From assembly GCF_048323695.1 (NCBI RefSeq), contig NZ_JBLWFT010000001.1, positions 868,001-932,000 of the forward strand: DNA of 64,000 nt, given 5' to 3'. This document shows, piece after piece, positions 53,427-61,521 of the stretch. The stretch's first letter is position 1; the number at the start of each line of letters is the position of its first letter. A program made the position numbers and the translations under genes. Below the pieces are notes generated by a model. That model was given only the letters and a program-made list of their open reading frames with translations. It had not been told where the DNA came from and searched no databases. Source of the DNA: Aquisalimonas sp007126095. GTDB lineage: Bacteria; Pseudomonadota; Gammaproteobacteria; Nitrococcales; Aquisalimonadaceae.

Positions 53427-54323
53427 ATGACTGACACCACGAAACCGCGGATCGCGATCGGCCCCTGCCAGTACTTCTGGCCACGGGCACACACCCTGGC
53501 GTTCTACGAGCGTATCGGCGCAAGCGCCGCGGATTCCGTCTATCTCGGCGAGACGGTCTGTGCCAAGCGCAGGGAACTGCGCCCCGACGACTGGATCGCC
53601 CTGGGGCGGGAACTGGCTGCCGCCGGCAAGGAGGTGGTGCTGTCCACGCTCACTCTTGTCGAGGCCCGTTCGGAAATGGGCATGGTGCGCCGCATGTGCC
53701 TGAACGGCGAGTTCCTGGTGGAGGCCAACGACATGGCGGCGGTGCAGATTCTCCGGGAGCAGGGCCTGCCCTTCACGGGCGGGCCGTTCCTGAACATCTA
53801 CAACAGCCACGCCCTGCTGGCGCTAAGGGACCTCGGCATGAGGCGTTGGGTCATGCCCCTGGAGCTGGATGGCGCCACCCTGCGCGCCCTGCTGGACGCC
53901 GCCGGGCCGCAGCGTCCGGAAACCGAGGTGTTCGCCCACGGACGCCTTCCCCTGGCCTGGTCGGCCCGCTGCTTCACCGCACGCCACCACGATCTGCCCA
54001 AGGATCAATGCGGGCTCCGTTGCATCGACGACCCGGACGGCCGCCCCGTGAACACCCGCGAAGGCGAACGCTTTCTGACCATCAACGGCATTCAGACCCA
54101 GTCCGGCCGCGTCCACAACCTGCTGCCCGCCTGGCAGAAGCTGGCGGCGGCCGGGGCGGACCTGCTGCGGTTGAGTCCTCGCATCGGTGAGACGCCCGAC
54201 CTGGCCGACGCGCTGGCACGGGCCATGGCCGATGACACCACCACGACACTGACCCAGGACGGCGATGACTGCAGCGGGTACTGGCACGGTGCCGCCGGCA
54301 TGGACCGCATCCCGCTACCCTGA
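53427..54323 (+). CDS. ubiV: Oxygen-independent ubiquinone hydroxylation protein UbiV
   Basis: 298 residues. Fe-S ligands C45 (LGETVCAKRREL), C182, C195 and C199 (ARCFTARHHDLPKDQCGLRC). The U32-like fold is shorter than UbiU, as normal. Start MTDTTKPRIAIGP at 53427 follows ubiU by 11 bases. The 3' end overlaps convergent ubiT by 9 bases. Confidence 0.94.
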   Translation: MTDTTKPRIAIGPCQYFWPRAHTLAFYERIGASAADSVYLGETVCAKRRELRPDDWIALGRELAAAGKEVVLSTLTLVEARSEMGMVRRMCLNGEFLVEANDMAAVQILREQGLPFTGGPFLNIYNSHALLALRDLGMRRWVMPLELDGATLRALLDAAGPQRPETEVFAHGRLPLAWSARCFTARHHDLPKDQCGLRCIDDPDGRPVNTREGERFLTINGIQTQSGRVHNLLPAWQKLAAAGADLLRLSPRIGETPDLADALARAMADDTTTTLTQDGDDCSGYWHGAAGMDRIPLP

Positions 54324-54806
54324 CTCCCGGGAGGTCGCCCCGGGCACGTGATCTGCTGCCTGCCTGAGGAGCTCCGTTACGGGCGTCGGCAGTTCGGCAG
54401 GATCAACGCTGTCGAGCACATTCTTCACCGCCAGCCCGAGGGCGGTATCGCCCTGAACACCGAGACGCCGATGAAAGAACAGGGTATCCGGGTCAACCCG
54501 CTGCGCCATGACCTGCACCAGGTCCTCGGCGAAGGCTGTCACCGTGGCGGCGGCGTCCTGGCCCGGAGGCGCCGGCACAATCCGACCGTCGCGCAGGGTC
54601 AGGCGCACGCTGACGTCGGGGTCACGGACAACAATACGGATCACGCGCCCGCCCAGGGGATCCAGCGCGCCGTCGGCGATGCGGTCCCGGAGCACACGCG
54701 TACTGACAGTCGCAACAATTGCCTCCAGTAACGAGGCCGGCAGCATCTGCGCGGGTCGCAGGACATGGGCGGGCCGCGGGAGCACGAGACGCATGACGGG
54801 TACCAT
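54315..54806 (-). CDS. ubiT: Ubiquinone anaerobic biosynthesis accessory factor UbiT (SCP2 domain)
   Basis: 163 residues. SCP2-like lipid-binding domain with VIRIVVRDPDVSVRLTLRDG and RVDPDTLFFHRRLGVQGDTA, followed by LGLAVKNVLDS, closely matching E. coli UbiT (YhbT). It binds lipid quinone precursors for UbiUV. Start uncertain between 54836, 54806 and 54794; I chose 54806. A modified FNR box lies about 50 bases upstream. Confidence 0.92.
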   Translation of the reverse strand: MVPVMRLVLPRPAHVLRPAQMLPASLLEAIVATVSTRVLRDRIADGALDPLGGRVIRIVVRDPDVSVRLTLRDGRIVPAPPGQDAAATVTAFAEDLVQVMAQRVDPDTLFFHRRLGVQGDTALGLAVKNVLDSVDPAELPTPVTELLRQAADHVPGATSRESG

Positions 54807-54856
54807 CCTCAATCCAGTGACACGCACACTCTCCACCAGTGCGGATCGGGCTGGCC

Positions 54857-54870
54857 TTGTTCTGGATCAA
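54857..54870 (-). promoter_or_regulatory. FNR box in the ubiT-nfeD divergent region
   Basis: TTGTTCTGGATCAA: one half is a perfect ATCAA, the other TTGTT. It lies between the divergent ubiT and NfeD-like genes; ubiT is the likely target. Confidence 0.6.
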
Positions 54871-54953
54871 GCGCTGCCGATTCCGGCAAACACCGGTAGC
54901 ATGTAGTCTTGCAGTTACTGACCTTTCAACAAGAAGACTCCCCGGAGGCGGGC

Positions 54954-55385
54954 TTGGAAATTGAACCATGGGGCATATGGCTGCTACTGGCACTGGGGCT
55001 TTTCGCACTGGAACTGGTGCTAATGGGCGGTGCCGGCGGACTGTTCCTGGCGTGGGCACTGATGGCACTGGCGGCGATGGCGGCGGCCCTGCTCGACGCC
55101 AGCATCATGGGGCAGCTGATTACTGCCGGAGTGGCGGGACTGGTGGCGATGCCCGGGGTCATATGGCTGTTCCGAAGTGCCACCGAGGGGGGCGCCGGTG
55201 AAGCCGGCACACCCACCGCGGTGACCATCCGCCACGGCAAGGCGGGCGTCATCGTTCGCGGCGAGTTCTTCCAGGCACGACATGAGGACGGCCGTGAACT
55301 GCGGCAGGGCGACAGCGTGCTGGTAGTCCGCTACCAGGGACTCACGGCCATCGTGAAGGATGCCGACGCCGGGGGAACTCATTGA
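54954..55385 (+). CDS. NfeD-like membrane protein, TTG start
   Basis: 143 residues from TTG 54954 with GGAGG 5 bases upstream (MEIEPWGIWLLLALGLFALE). A TTG at 54909 would add 15 residues without RBS. Membrane helices fill the first 80 residues; the C-terminal part (about 95-143) is the NfeD OB-fold (GKAGVIVRGEFFQARHEDGR, GLTAIVKDADAG). Partners are usually stomatin-like proteins, absent here. Overlaps the next gene's TTG by its TGA. Confidence 0.83.
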   Translation: MEIEPWGIWLLLALGLFALELVLMGGAGGLFLAWALMALAAMAAALLDASIMGQLITAGVAGLVAMPGVIWLFRSATEGGAGEAGTPTAVTIRHGKAGVIVRGEFFQARHEDGRELRQGDSVLVVRYQGLTAIVKDADAGGTH

Positions 55386-56749
55386 GCCGCCCCGCCCCGC
55401 TCCTTTCGGGGGCACTGTTTCTCCTGGTGCTACTCGCCCTTTCCATGGTGTGGTGGGGGCCCATCGCGCGCGACTTTGCCGCTGCCGGAACCGGCTACGG
55501 CGCCAAGCAACTGTGCTCGGGCGTGTTCGTCTCGGGCCGCGATCCCCGCACGGTGCTGGAAGAGGATCTGGGCGACCTCCCCGCCGTGATCAGCGCACAC
55601 GCTAATCCTGACACCGGCACCGTCACCGCCTCCCTGGGGCCGCTGTCGCGGACCGCACATTACCGGGAAGGGCTGGGCTGCACTCTGGCTGCCGGAGGCA
55701 CCGCACTGGAACCCATGCCGGTGAACGCCAACCGCGCCGGCACAGGCACGGAAGCGTTCCCGGAAGCCCCGGATGACGCGCCCCGACGCCTGGCGCTCGG
55801 CCCTCTGATGGAGGCGGCATTCAGCGAGCCGGCCCGCGACGCACAACGCGGCACGCGCGCCCTGGTCGTCGTGCACCGGGGGCAGATCGTCGCGGAACGC
55901 TATGCGCCAGGCTTCGACCGCGACATGCCGTTGCCCGGCTGGTCCATGGCCAAGAGCGTCACCAACGCCCTCACCGGCGTACTGGTGCGGGACGGCCAGC
56001 TCGGTCTCGACGCCGCCGTGCCGCAGTGGCGCGACGCCAACGACGGCCGCGAATCCATCCGCGTTCGTCACCTGCTGCAGATGACCTCCGGACTGGCCTT
56101 CGACGAGGACTACGCCGACCCGCTCGGCGACCCCATTCGCATGCTGTTCAACGAACCGGACGCCGCCGCGTTCGTGCGCAGCAAGGCACTGGAAGCCGAA
56201 CCGGGCTCGGAGTGGGATTACACCAGCGGTACCACCAATCTCCTCATGGCCCTGCTCCGCGATGCAGTTGGCGATGACAGGGCCTGGGCCGACTTCCCGC
56301 GCGAGGCGCTGTTCCGCCCCCTGGGCATGGACAGCGCCGTGCTGGAGCCGGACGCGTCCGGCAACTTTGTGGGCTCGTCGTTCATGCTGGCCACGGCGCG
56401 GGACTGGGCGAGGTTTGGCCAGCTCTACCTGCACGACGGCGTGTGGAACGGCGAGCGTCTGCTCCCGGAGGACTGGGTCGCGTTCACCCGGGAACCCGCT
56501 CCGGACGCCGACAAGGGCGGTTACGGCGCCCACTTCTGGTTGAACCGGGGGGACCCGGACACCGGGGAACGCCCCTGGCCGGAGCTGCCCGCGGATACGT
56601 ACGCGGCGTCAGGTTACCAGGGGCAGGAAGTGGTGATCGTGCCCTCGGCCGACCTGGTGGTGGTGCGCCTGGGCCTCTCCCGGCCCCGGGAGGCGTGGGA
56701 CCGGGAGTGGTTCGTCGGCGGCGTACTCGACGTGCTGGGCGAGGACTAA
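55382..56749 (+). CDS. Beta-lactamase-fold serine hydrolase (class C/esterase-like), TTG start
   Basis: 455 residues. An N-terminal membrane anchor (FLLVLLALSMVWWGPI) precedes the catalytic domain. The SxxK motif PGWSMAKSVT is near residue 198; YTSGTTN supplies the conserved Tyr-x-Ser/Asn-like triad and the C-terminal SGYQGQEVVIVPS contains the expected GG/HxG-like region. Likely a periplasmic-facing esterase or peptidase, not a proven beta-lactamase. Begins at TTG 55382 overlapping the NfeD stop. Convergent with the hydrolase at 56755. Confidence 0.86.
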   Translation: MSRPAPLLSGALFLLVLLALSMVWWGPIARDFAAAGTGYGAKQLCSGVFVSGRDPRTVLEEDLGDLPAVISAHANPDTGTVTASLGPLSRTAHYREGLGCTLAAGGTALEPMPVNANRAGTGTEAFPEAPDDAPRRLALGPLMEAAFSEPARDAQRGTRALVVVHRGQIVAERYAPGFDRDMPLPGWSMAKSVTNALTGVLVRDGQLGLDAAVPQWRDANDGRESIRVRHLLQMTSGLAFDEDYADPLGDPIRMLFNEPDAAAFVRSKALEAEPGSEWDYTSGTTNLLMALLRDAVGDDRAWADFPREALFRPLGMDSAVLEPDASGNFVGSSFMLATARDWARFGQLYLHDGVWNGERLLPEDWVAFTREPAPDADKGGYGAHFWLNRGDPDTGERPWPELPADTYAASGYQGQEVVIVPSADLVVVRLGLSRPREAWDREWFVGGVLDVLGED

Positions 56750-56754
56750 CCTCC

Positions 56755-57558
56755 TCAGCCCAGACGCGCCCCGAAGGCGATCAGCTCGTCCAGAAGCTCG
56801 TTCGGACGTTCCAGCGGCGTCATGTGCCCGCATCCGCGCAGCACCGTGCGGCTGACGGGCGCGGTAACGGCGTCCGCCAGTGCCGCGGTGGCCTTTGGCG
56901 GGGTCATCATGTCGCGGTCGCCGATCACGAAATGCACCGGGCAGGCGATCTCCCCGGCACGGGCGACGCCCGCCTCGTAGGCGTTGCAGGCGTTCATGTC
57001 CGTGAACAGCACGCCCGGTGCGGCCTGCTCCAGCAGTCGGACGCCCTGTCCGTGGATCCACAGCCCGGGGGCCTGGTTACCGCCCAGGTGCGACTGCGGG
57101 CTGATGCCCCAGTTCATGATCATGCCGATTCCCCTGGGATCGTTTGCGCGGGTCGCCTCCAGCAACGGCTCCGCCACCGGCATGGGGAATCCGGTTCCCA
57201 CCAGCGCCAGACCCTTGACCCGATCGCGATAGCGCGCGGCGAAATCCACGGCCGCCAGCGACCCCATGCTGTGACCCACCACCATGGCCTGCTCCACACT
57301 GGCGGCGTCCAGCAGCGCGGCGAGCCAGTCCGCCTGGGCTTCGATGGAGCCGAGTGGCTCTCCCGCCGAGCGCCCATGACCCGGGAGGTCCACGGCCATG
57401 ACGTTCTGCCCGTGGAAAGCGAAGTACCGGCTCTGGAGAATCCAGGCGGAGTGGTCCATGCCCGCGCCGTGGACGAACAGCCAGGTAGTTCGCCCCGGCT
57501 CCAGTGCGTGGGTGCCGGTATAGATGTACGTCTTGCTGCCATTGACCGTGAGTTCCAT
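56755..57558 (-). CDS. Alpha/beta hydrolase coupled to metY
   Basis: 267 residues. Oxyanion strand WLFVHGAGMDHSAW, LPGHGRSAG, nucleophile elbow VVGHSMGSLA, acid FVIGDRDMMTP and His GCGHMTPLERP complete the triad. Cytoplasmic. It starts inside the metY stop (ATGA overlap), which ties it to the sulfur unit. Could act on O-acetyl-homoserine side products or be unrelated; substrate unknown. Confidence 0.86.
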   Translation of the reverse strand: MELTVNGSKTYIYTGTHALEPGRTTWLFVHGAGMDHSAWILQSRYFAFHGQNVMAVDLPGHGRSAGEPLGSIEAQADWLAALLDAASVEQAMVVGHSMGSLAAVDFAARYRDRVKGLALVGTGFPMPVAEPLLEATRANDPRGIGMIMNWGISPQSHLGGNQAPGLWIHGQGVRLLEQAAPGVLFTDMNACNAYEAGVARAGEIACPVHFVIGDRDMMTPPKATAALADAVTAPVSRTVLRGCGHMTPLERPNELLDELIAFGARLG

Positions 57559-58862
57559 CAGCGCGCCTCCTTCTGACTGGCACGCAGGGCGCGCTTGAGA
57601 TCGTTGATCAGATCGTCGGGATCCTCCAGTCCCACGGACAGGCGGATCATGCCCTCGGAGATGCCCGCCGCGCGCAGCGCTTCGCTGCTCATGCGGTGGT
57701 GAGTCGTGCTGGCCGGATGGATCACCAGCGACTTGGCATCGCCCACGTTGGCTAGATGGGAGAACAGGTTCAGGCTCTCGGTGAACCGCCGCCCCGCCTC
57801 ACGGCCGCCCTTGATGGTGAAACTGAACACGGCGCCGCACCCCTTGGGCAGCATCCGAGCCGCTAGGCCGTGGTCCGGGTGGTCCGGCTGCTCCGGGTAG
57901 CCCACGTGCTCCACCGCCTCGTGCTCGGCAAGAAACGCCACCAGCCTGCGCGTGTTGTCCACGTGACGCTGCATGCGCAAAGGCAGCGTCTCCAGGCCCT
58001 GCAGCAGATGAAAGGCGGTGGTCGGGCTCATGCACGCCCCGAAGTCCCGCAGCCCCTCCTTGCGGGCGCGCAGGAGAAAGGCGCTCGGGCCGTACTCCTC
58101 GGTGAAGTCCATGTTGTGGAACCCGGCATAGGGCTCTGTCAGCTCCGGGAACAGGCCGGAGGCGTCCCAGTCGAAACGACCGCTGTCCACCAGCACCCCG
58201 CCCACGGCAACGCCGTGGCCGCCGAGGAATTTGGTGGCCGAGTGATAGACCAGATCGGCCCCGTGGTCGAAGGGGCGGCACAGATAGGGCGTAGTGAAGG
58301 TGGCATCGATCAACAACGGCAGGCCATTGTCGTGCGCCACCTGCGCCACCGCCTCGATATCAAGGATATCCAGCCCGGGGTTGCCCAGCACCTCGCCGAA
58401 AACAAGGCGTGTCTCCGGGCGGATGGCGTTGCGGAACGCCTCCGGATCGCGCGGATCGACGAACGTCGTCTCGATGCCGAAGCGCGGCAGCGTGTAGGTG
58501 AGCAGGTTGTGGGTGCCACCATACAGGGAGTGGGAGGCGACGATATGCCCGCCCGTGCCCATGAGCGTGGCCACGGCCAGATGGACCGCGGCCTGGCCGC
58601 TGGCGGTGGCAATGGCGCCAACGCCGCCCTCCAGGGCGGCCACACGCTCTTCCAGGACAGCGTTGGTGGGGTTGGAAATGCGCGAATAGACGTGGCCGGC
58701 ACGCTCGCCGTTGAACAGCGAAGCGGCCTGATCGCTGTCCTGGAACACGAACGACGTGGTCTGGTAGATGGGCGTCGCGCGCGCCCCCGTGGCCGGATCC
58801 GGTTGCTGGCCGGCGTGCAGGCTCAGCGTATCGAAACTGAACGGGCCGGATGTGCTGCTCAT
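57558..58862 (-). CDS. metY: O-acetylhomoserine sulfhydrylase MetY (PLP enzyme)
   Basis: 434 residues. Cys/Met metabolism PLP fold: RISNPTNAVLEERVAALEGG, then LLIDATFTTPYLCRPFDHGA and the PLP lysine in YHSATKFLGGHG. The length and the insertion region are typical of MetY rather than MetB/MetC. It makes homocysteine from O-acetylhomoserine and sulfide. GAGGAG precedes ATG 58862. Downstream of SulP and YeeE-type genes, suggesting sulfur supply for methionine. Confidence 0.93.
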   Translation of the reverse strand: MSSTSGPFSFDTLSLHAGQQPDPATGARATPIYQTTSFVFQDSDQAASLFNGERAGHVYSRISNPTNAVLEERVAALEGGVGAIATASGQAAVHLAVATLMGTGGHIVASHSLYGGTHNLLTYTLPRFGIETTFVDPRDPEAFRNAIRPETRLVFGEVLGNPGLDILDIEAVAQVAHDNGLPLLIDATFTTPYLCRPFDHGADLVYHSATKFLGGHGVAVGGVLVDSGRFDWDASGLFPELTEPYAGFHNMDFTEEYGPSAFLLRARKEGLRDFGACMSPTTAFHLLQGLETLPLRMQRHVDNTRRLVAFLAEHEAVEHVGYPEQPDHPDHGLAARMLPKGCGAVFSFTIKGGREAGRRFTESLNLFSHLANVGDAKSLVIHPASTTHHRMSSEALRAAGISEGMIRLSVGLEDPDDLINDLKRALRASQKEAR

Positions 58863-58901
58863 GATGGCTCCTCAATCACATTGTTATGGTCAGCCACAAA
58901 C

Positions 58902-60608
58902 CTACTGGTTCCGCTCCGGTTCGGCCAGTGTTTCGAACGCCTCATTCACCGACAGAAAGACCTCCCCCCGCAGCCGTTCCATGAGCGGCCCGCCGCTCAG
59001 GCCGTCCATTACCGGCCCCTTGACCTCGGCCAGGTGCAGGCGGATGCCCTGCCGTTCCAGTCCGGCATCGAGCGCCTCGAGCATATCCAGCGCCGTGGCG
59101 TCCACATGGCTGACGGACGTCATCACCAGCACCAGGTGCTCGGGCTGCGGGTCGCGTGCTACGAGGGTCTCGATCTGTTGCTGCACCACTTCGGCATTAC
59201 CGAAAAACAGGTTCTCGTCGATGCGCACCAGCAGTACGCGCCCATCCGTCTCAACCCGGTGGCGGCAGACATTGCGAAAATGTTCAGTCCCGGGAACCCG
59301 GCCGACCACGGCCACATGGGGGTGACTGGCCCGCCAGATCAGGGTGATCAGCGACAGCGTTACACCGAACAGCACACCTGCCTCGACCCCCACCACCAGC
59401 ACGCCCAGCGCCGTGCCGGCGAAGGCAAGCCCCTCCATGCGGTCATGCCGCCAGACGCGCCGCAGGGCCGCGACGTCCACCAGACCGACCGCCGCAATGA
59501 TGATGACCGCCGCCAGCACCGTCATGGGCAGCGCCCGAAAGAGCCCGGTTGCGAAAACCAGCACCAGGGCAATCAGCGCCGCAGCAATAATCCCCGCCAG
59601 TGGCGTCCGCGCCCCGCCCTCGGCATTGACGGCGGTGCGCGAGAAACCACCGGTCACCGGGAACGCGCCGGACAGCGCGCTAACCACGTTGGCCGCGCCT
59701 AGCCCGCGCAGCTCGGCATCGGGATCAATCCGCTGCCCGCGCTGCCGCGCGAACGCCTGGGCGATGGCCACGCTCTCGACAAAACCGATGAGGCCAATGA
59801 TCAGGGCGGGCAGCAGCAGCGGCGTGATCAGGGCCGGATCCAGGGCGGGCAACACCAGTTGCGGCAGACCGGCGGGCAGCGCGCCCACCACATCGAGCCG
59901 GTGCTCCAGCCCGGCCACCGCGACCAGTGCGGAGACGCCGATAACGGCCCCCATGGGGGCGAGCCTGGAACCCAGGGCGGCCATTGGTGGCGACACGCCC
60001 AGGCGACGCAGCAGGCCGGGCAGGTAGATACGGGCGGCCAACAGGGCACTCAGTACACCAACCCCGATCGCCGCCGTAAGCGGGTCCACGTCCGGCATCG
60101 AGCGCACCAGCCCGACAACCAGGGCCAGTGCGCTCTGCCCGTCGGCGTCCACACCAAGCAGTGGCCGCAGCTGCCCTACGATAATGAGCAGTGCCGCGCC
60201 GGAGATGAAGCCGCTGATCACCGGATGGCTCATGAGCCGCGCCAGGTTCCCCAGGCGCAGCAGGCCGAAAACGAACAACATGATGCCGGAGAGGAACGCC
60301 AGCAGCACCGCGCCAGCGATGTACTCAGGGCTCCCGGGATCGGCCAGGGGCGTCAGCGCCGAGGCGGTCATCAGCGACGCCACCGCCACCGGCCCCACGG
60401 ACAACACCATGGACGAGCCGAACACGGCGTAGGCCAGCAGCGGCGTGACACTGGCGTACAGACCAAGCTGCGGGGGCAGGCCCGCCAGGGCAGCATAGGC
60501 AAGCCCCTGGGGCACCAGCAGCATGGTCACCACCACGGCGGCCAGCAGGTCGCCGGGTAGCAGATCACGCCGGTACCGGCGAACCCAACCCGGCAACAGC
60601 TTGGTCAT
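58902..60608 (-). CDS. SulP-family inorganic anion transporter with STAS domain
   Basis: 568 residues, about 11-12 membrane segments with VVTMLLVPQGLAYAALAGLP and the SulP signature FPVTGGFSRTAVNAEGGARTP. The C-terminal STAS domain (about 430-555) includes VLVRIDENLFFGNAEVV and VSHVDATALDMLEAL. Sulfate, bicarbonate or other anions are possible; the neighbours favour a sulfur oxyanion. ATG 60608 overlaps the previous gene by 4 bases. Confidence 0.92.
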   Translation of the reverse strand: MTKLLPGWVRRYRRDLLPGDLLAAVVVTMLLVPQGLAYAALAGLPPQLGLYASVTPLLAYAVFGSSMVLSVGPVAVASLMTASALTPLADPGSPEYIAGAVLLAFLSGIMLFVFGLLRLGNLARLMSHPVISGFISGAALLIIVGQLRPLLGVDADGQSALALVVGLVRSMPDVDPLTAAIGVGVLSALLAARIYLPGLLRRLGVSPPMAALGSRLAPMGAVIGVSALVAVAGLEHRLDVVGALPAGLPQLVLPALDPALITPLLLPALIIGLIGFVESVAIAQAFARQRGQRIDPDAELRGLGAANVVSALSGAFPVTGGFSRTAVNAEGGARTPLAGIIAAALIALVLVFATGLFRALPMTVLAAVIIIAAVGLVDVAALRRVWRHDRMEGLAFAGTALGVLVVGVEAGVLFGVTLSLITLIWRASHPHVAVVGRVPGTEHFRNVCRHRVETDGRVLLVRIDENLFFGNAEVVQQQIETLVARDPQPEHLVLVMTSVSHVDATALDMLEALDAGLERQGIRLHLAEVKGPVMDGLSGGPLMERLRGEVFLSVNEAFETLAEPERNQ

Positions 60609-61027
60609 GCGCGGCGTTTCCGCTCGATCAGTTCAAACACACCCATGCCGGCGACCATGGAGGCCACGAACACCAGCGCTTTGGCTTCACCAGCACCCAG
60701 GGCCACCACCGCCGGGCCGGGGCAGAAACCGGCCATGCCCCAGCCGACCCCGAAGCCCAACGCACCGAACAACAGCCGACCGTCGATGTCCGCCCGGGCA
60801 GGCAGGCGCATGGGCTCACCAAGCAGGGATTCGCGGCGCCCCGCGGCGACACGGAAGGCGATGAACGCAGCGCCGATGGCGCCAACCATGACCAGCGCCA
60901 GGGACGGGTCCCACGCACCAGCCAGATCAAGAAACCCAAGAACCTTCTGCGGGTTGGCCATGCCGGACACCAGCAGACCGACGCCGAAGATCAGACCAAC
61001 AACAAAGGCAGATAAGAGTGTACGCAT
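60605..61027 (-). CDS. YeeE/YedE-family half transporter (DUF6691-type)
   Basis: 140 residues, four membrane segments (MRTLLSAFVVGLIFGVGLL, MANPQKVLGFLDLAGAWDPS, GFGVGWGMAGFCPGPAVVAL). The conserved Cys is in GFCPGPAV. It pairs with the upstream half gene; such two-gene systems carry sulfur compounds, thiosulfate being shown for full-length YeeE. It is 5 bases after the first half. Confidence 0.9.
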   Translation of the reverse strand: MRTLLSAFVVGLIFGVGLLVSGMANPQKVLGFLDLAGAWDPSLALVMVGAIGAAFIAFRVAAGRRESLLGEPMRLPARADIDGRLLFGALGFGVGWGMAGFCPGPAVVALGAGEAKALVFVASMVAGMGVFELIERKRRA

Positions 61028-61032
61028 CCCGG

Positions 61033-61467
61033 TTACCCTCCGATCACGTGGCGGATCACGAACACCGTCGCAAAGCCGGTGGCCATGAACGCGACGGTCG
61101 CCAGCAGCGACCGCGGTGACAGACGCGAGATACCACAGACCCCGTGACCGCTGGTGCAGCCGGCGCCGTAGCGGGTGCTGATACCCACCACAAGCCCGGC
61201 CAGAATCAGCATTGGGTACCCCGCCTCGATCCGGATCTCCGGCAAGCTGGTGGTGGCCAGCCAGACCAGCGGGGCGCCGACCATGCCGGCGATGAACGCC
61301 AGCCGCCAACCCACATCGCCCCGCTGCGGGGCAAGCAGCCCGCCAACAATACCGCTGATACCGGCAACACGGCCGTTCAACAGAATGAACAGCGCCGCGG
61401 CCAGCCCGATCAACACGCCGCCGGCCAGCGCCGACCACGGTGTGAATGCCGCCCAATCAACCGTCAT
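61033..61467 (-). CDS. YeeE/YedE-family half transporter (first half)
   Basis: 144 residues. Membrane segments and the signature RYGAGCTSGHGVCGISR with two Cys, diagnostic for the YeeE thiosulfate-type pore. First gene of the five-gene sulfur unit; GAGGAG precedes ATG 61467. Acts in the inner membrane. Confidence 0.9.
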   Translation of the reverse strand: MTVDWAAFTPWSALAGGVLIGLAAALFILLNGRVAGISGIVGGLLAPQRGDVGWRLAFIAGMVGAPLVWLATTSLPEIRIEAGYPMLILAGLVVGISTRYGAGCTSGHGVCGISRLSPRSLLATVAFMATGFATVFVIRHVIGG

Positions 61468-61512
61468 GGTGACTCCTCGATTCCGGAAACAATGACAACT
61501 CAGTGACGGCTC

Positions 61513-61518
61513 ATTATA
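61513..61518 (-). promoter_or_regulatory. Extended -10 of the sulfur unit promoter
   Basis: On the minus strand TGGTATAAT gives a perfect TATAAT (61518-61513) about 40 bases before ATG 61467. The -35 side lies inside the last codons of the RND gene and is weak, suggesting an activator. Confidence 0.5.
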
Positions 61519-61521
61519 CCA

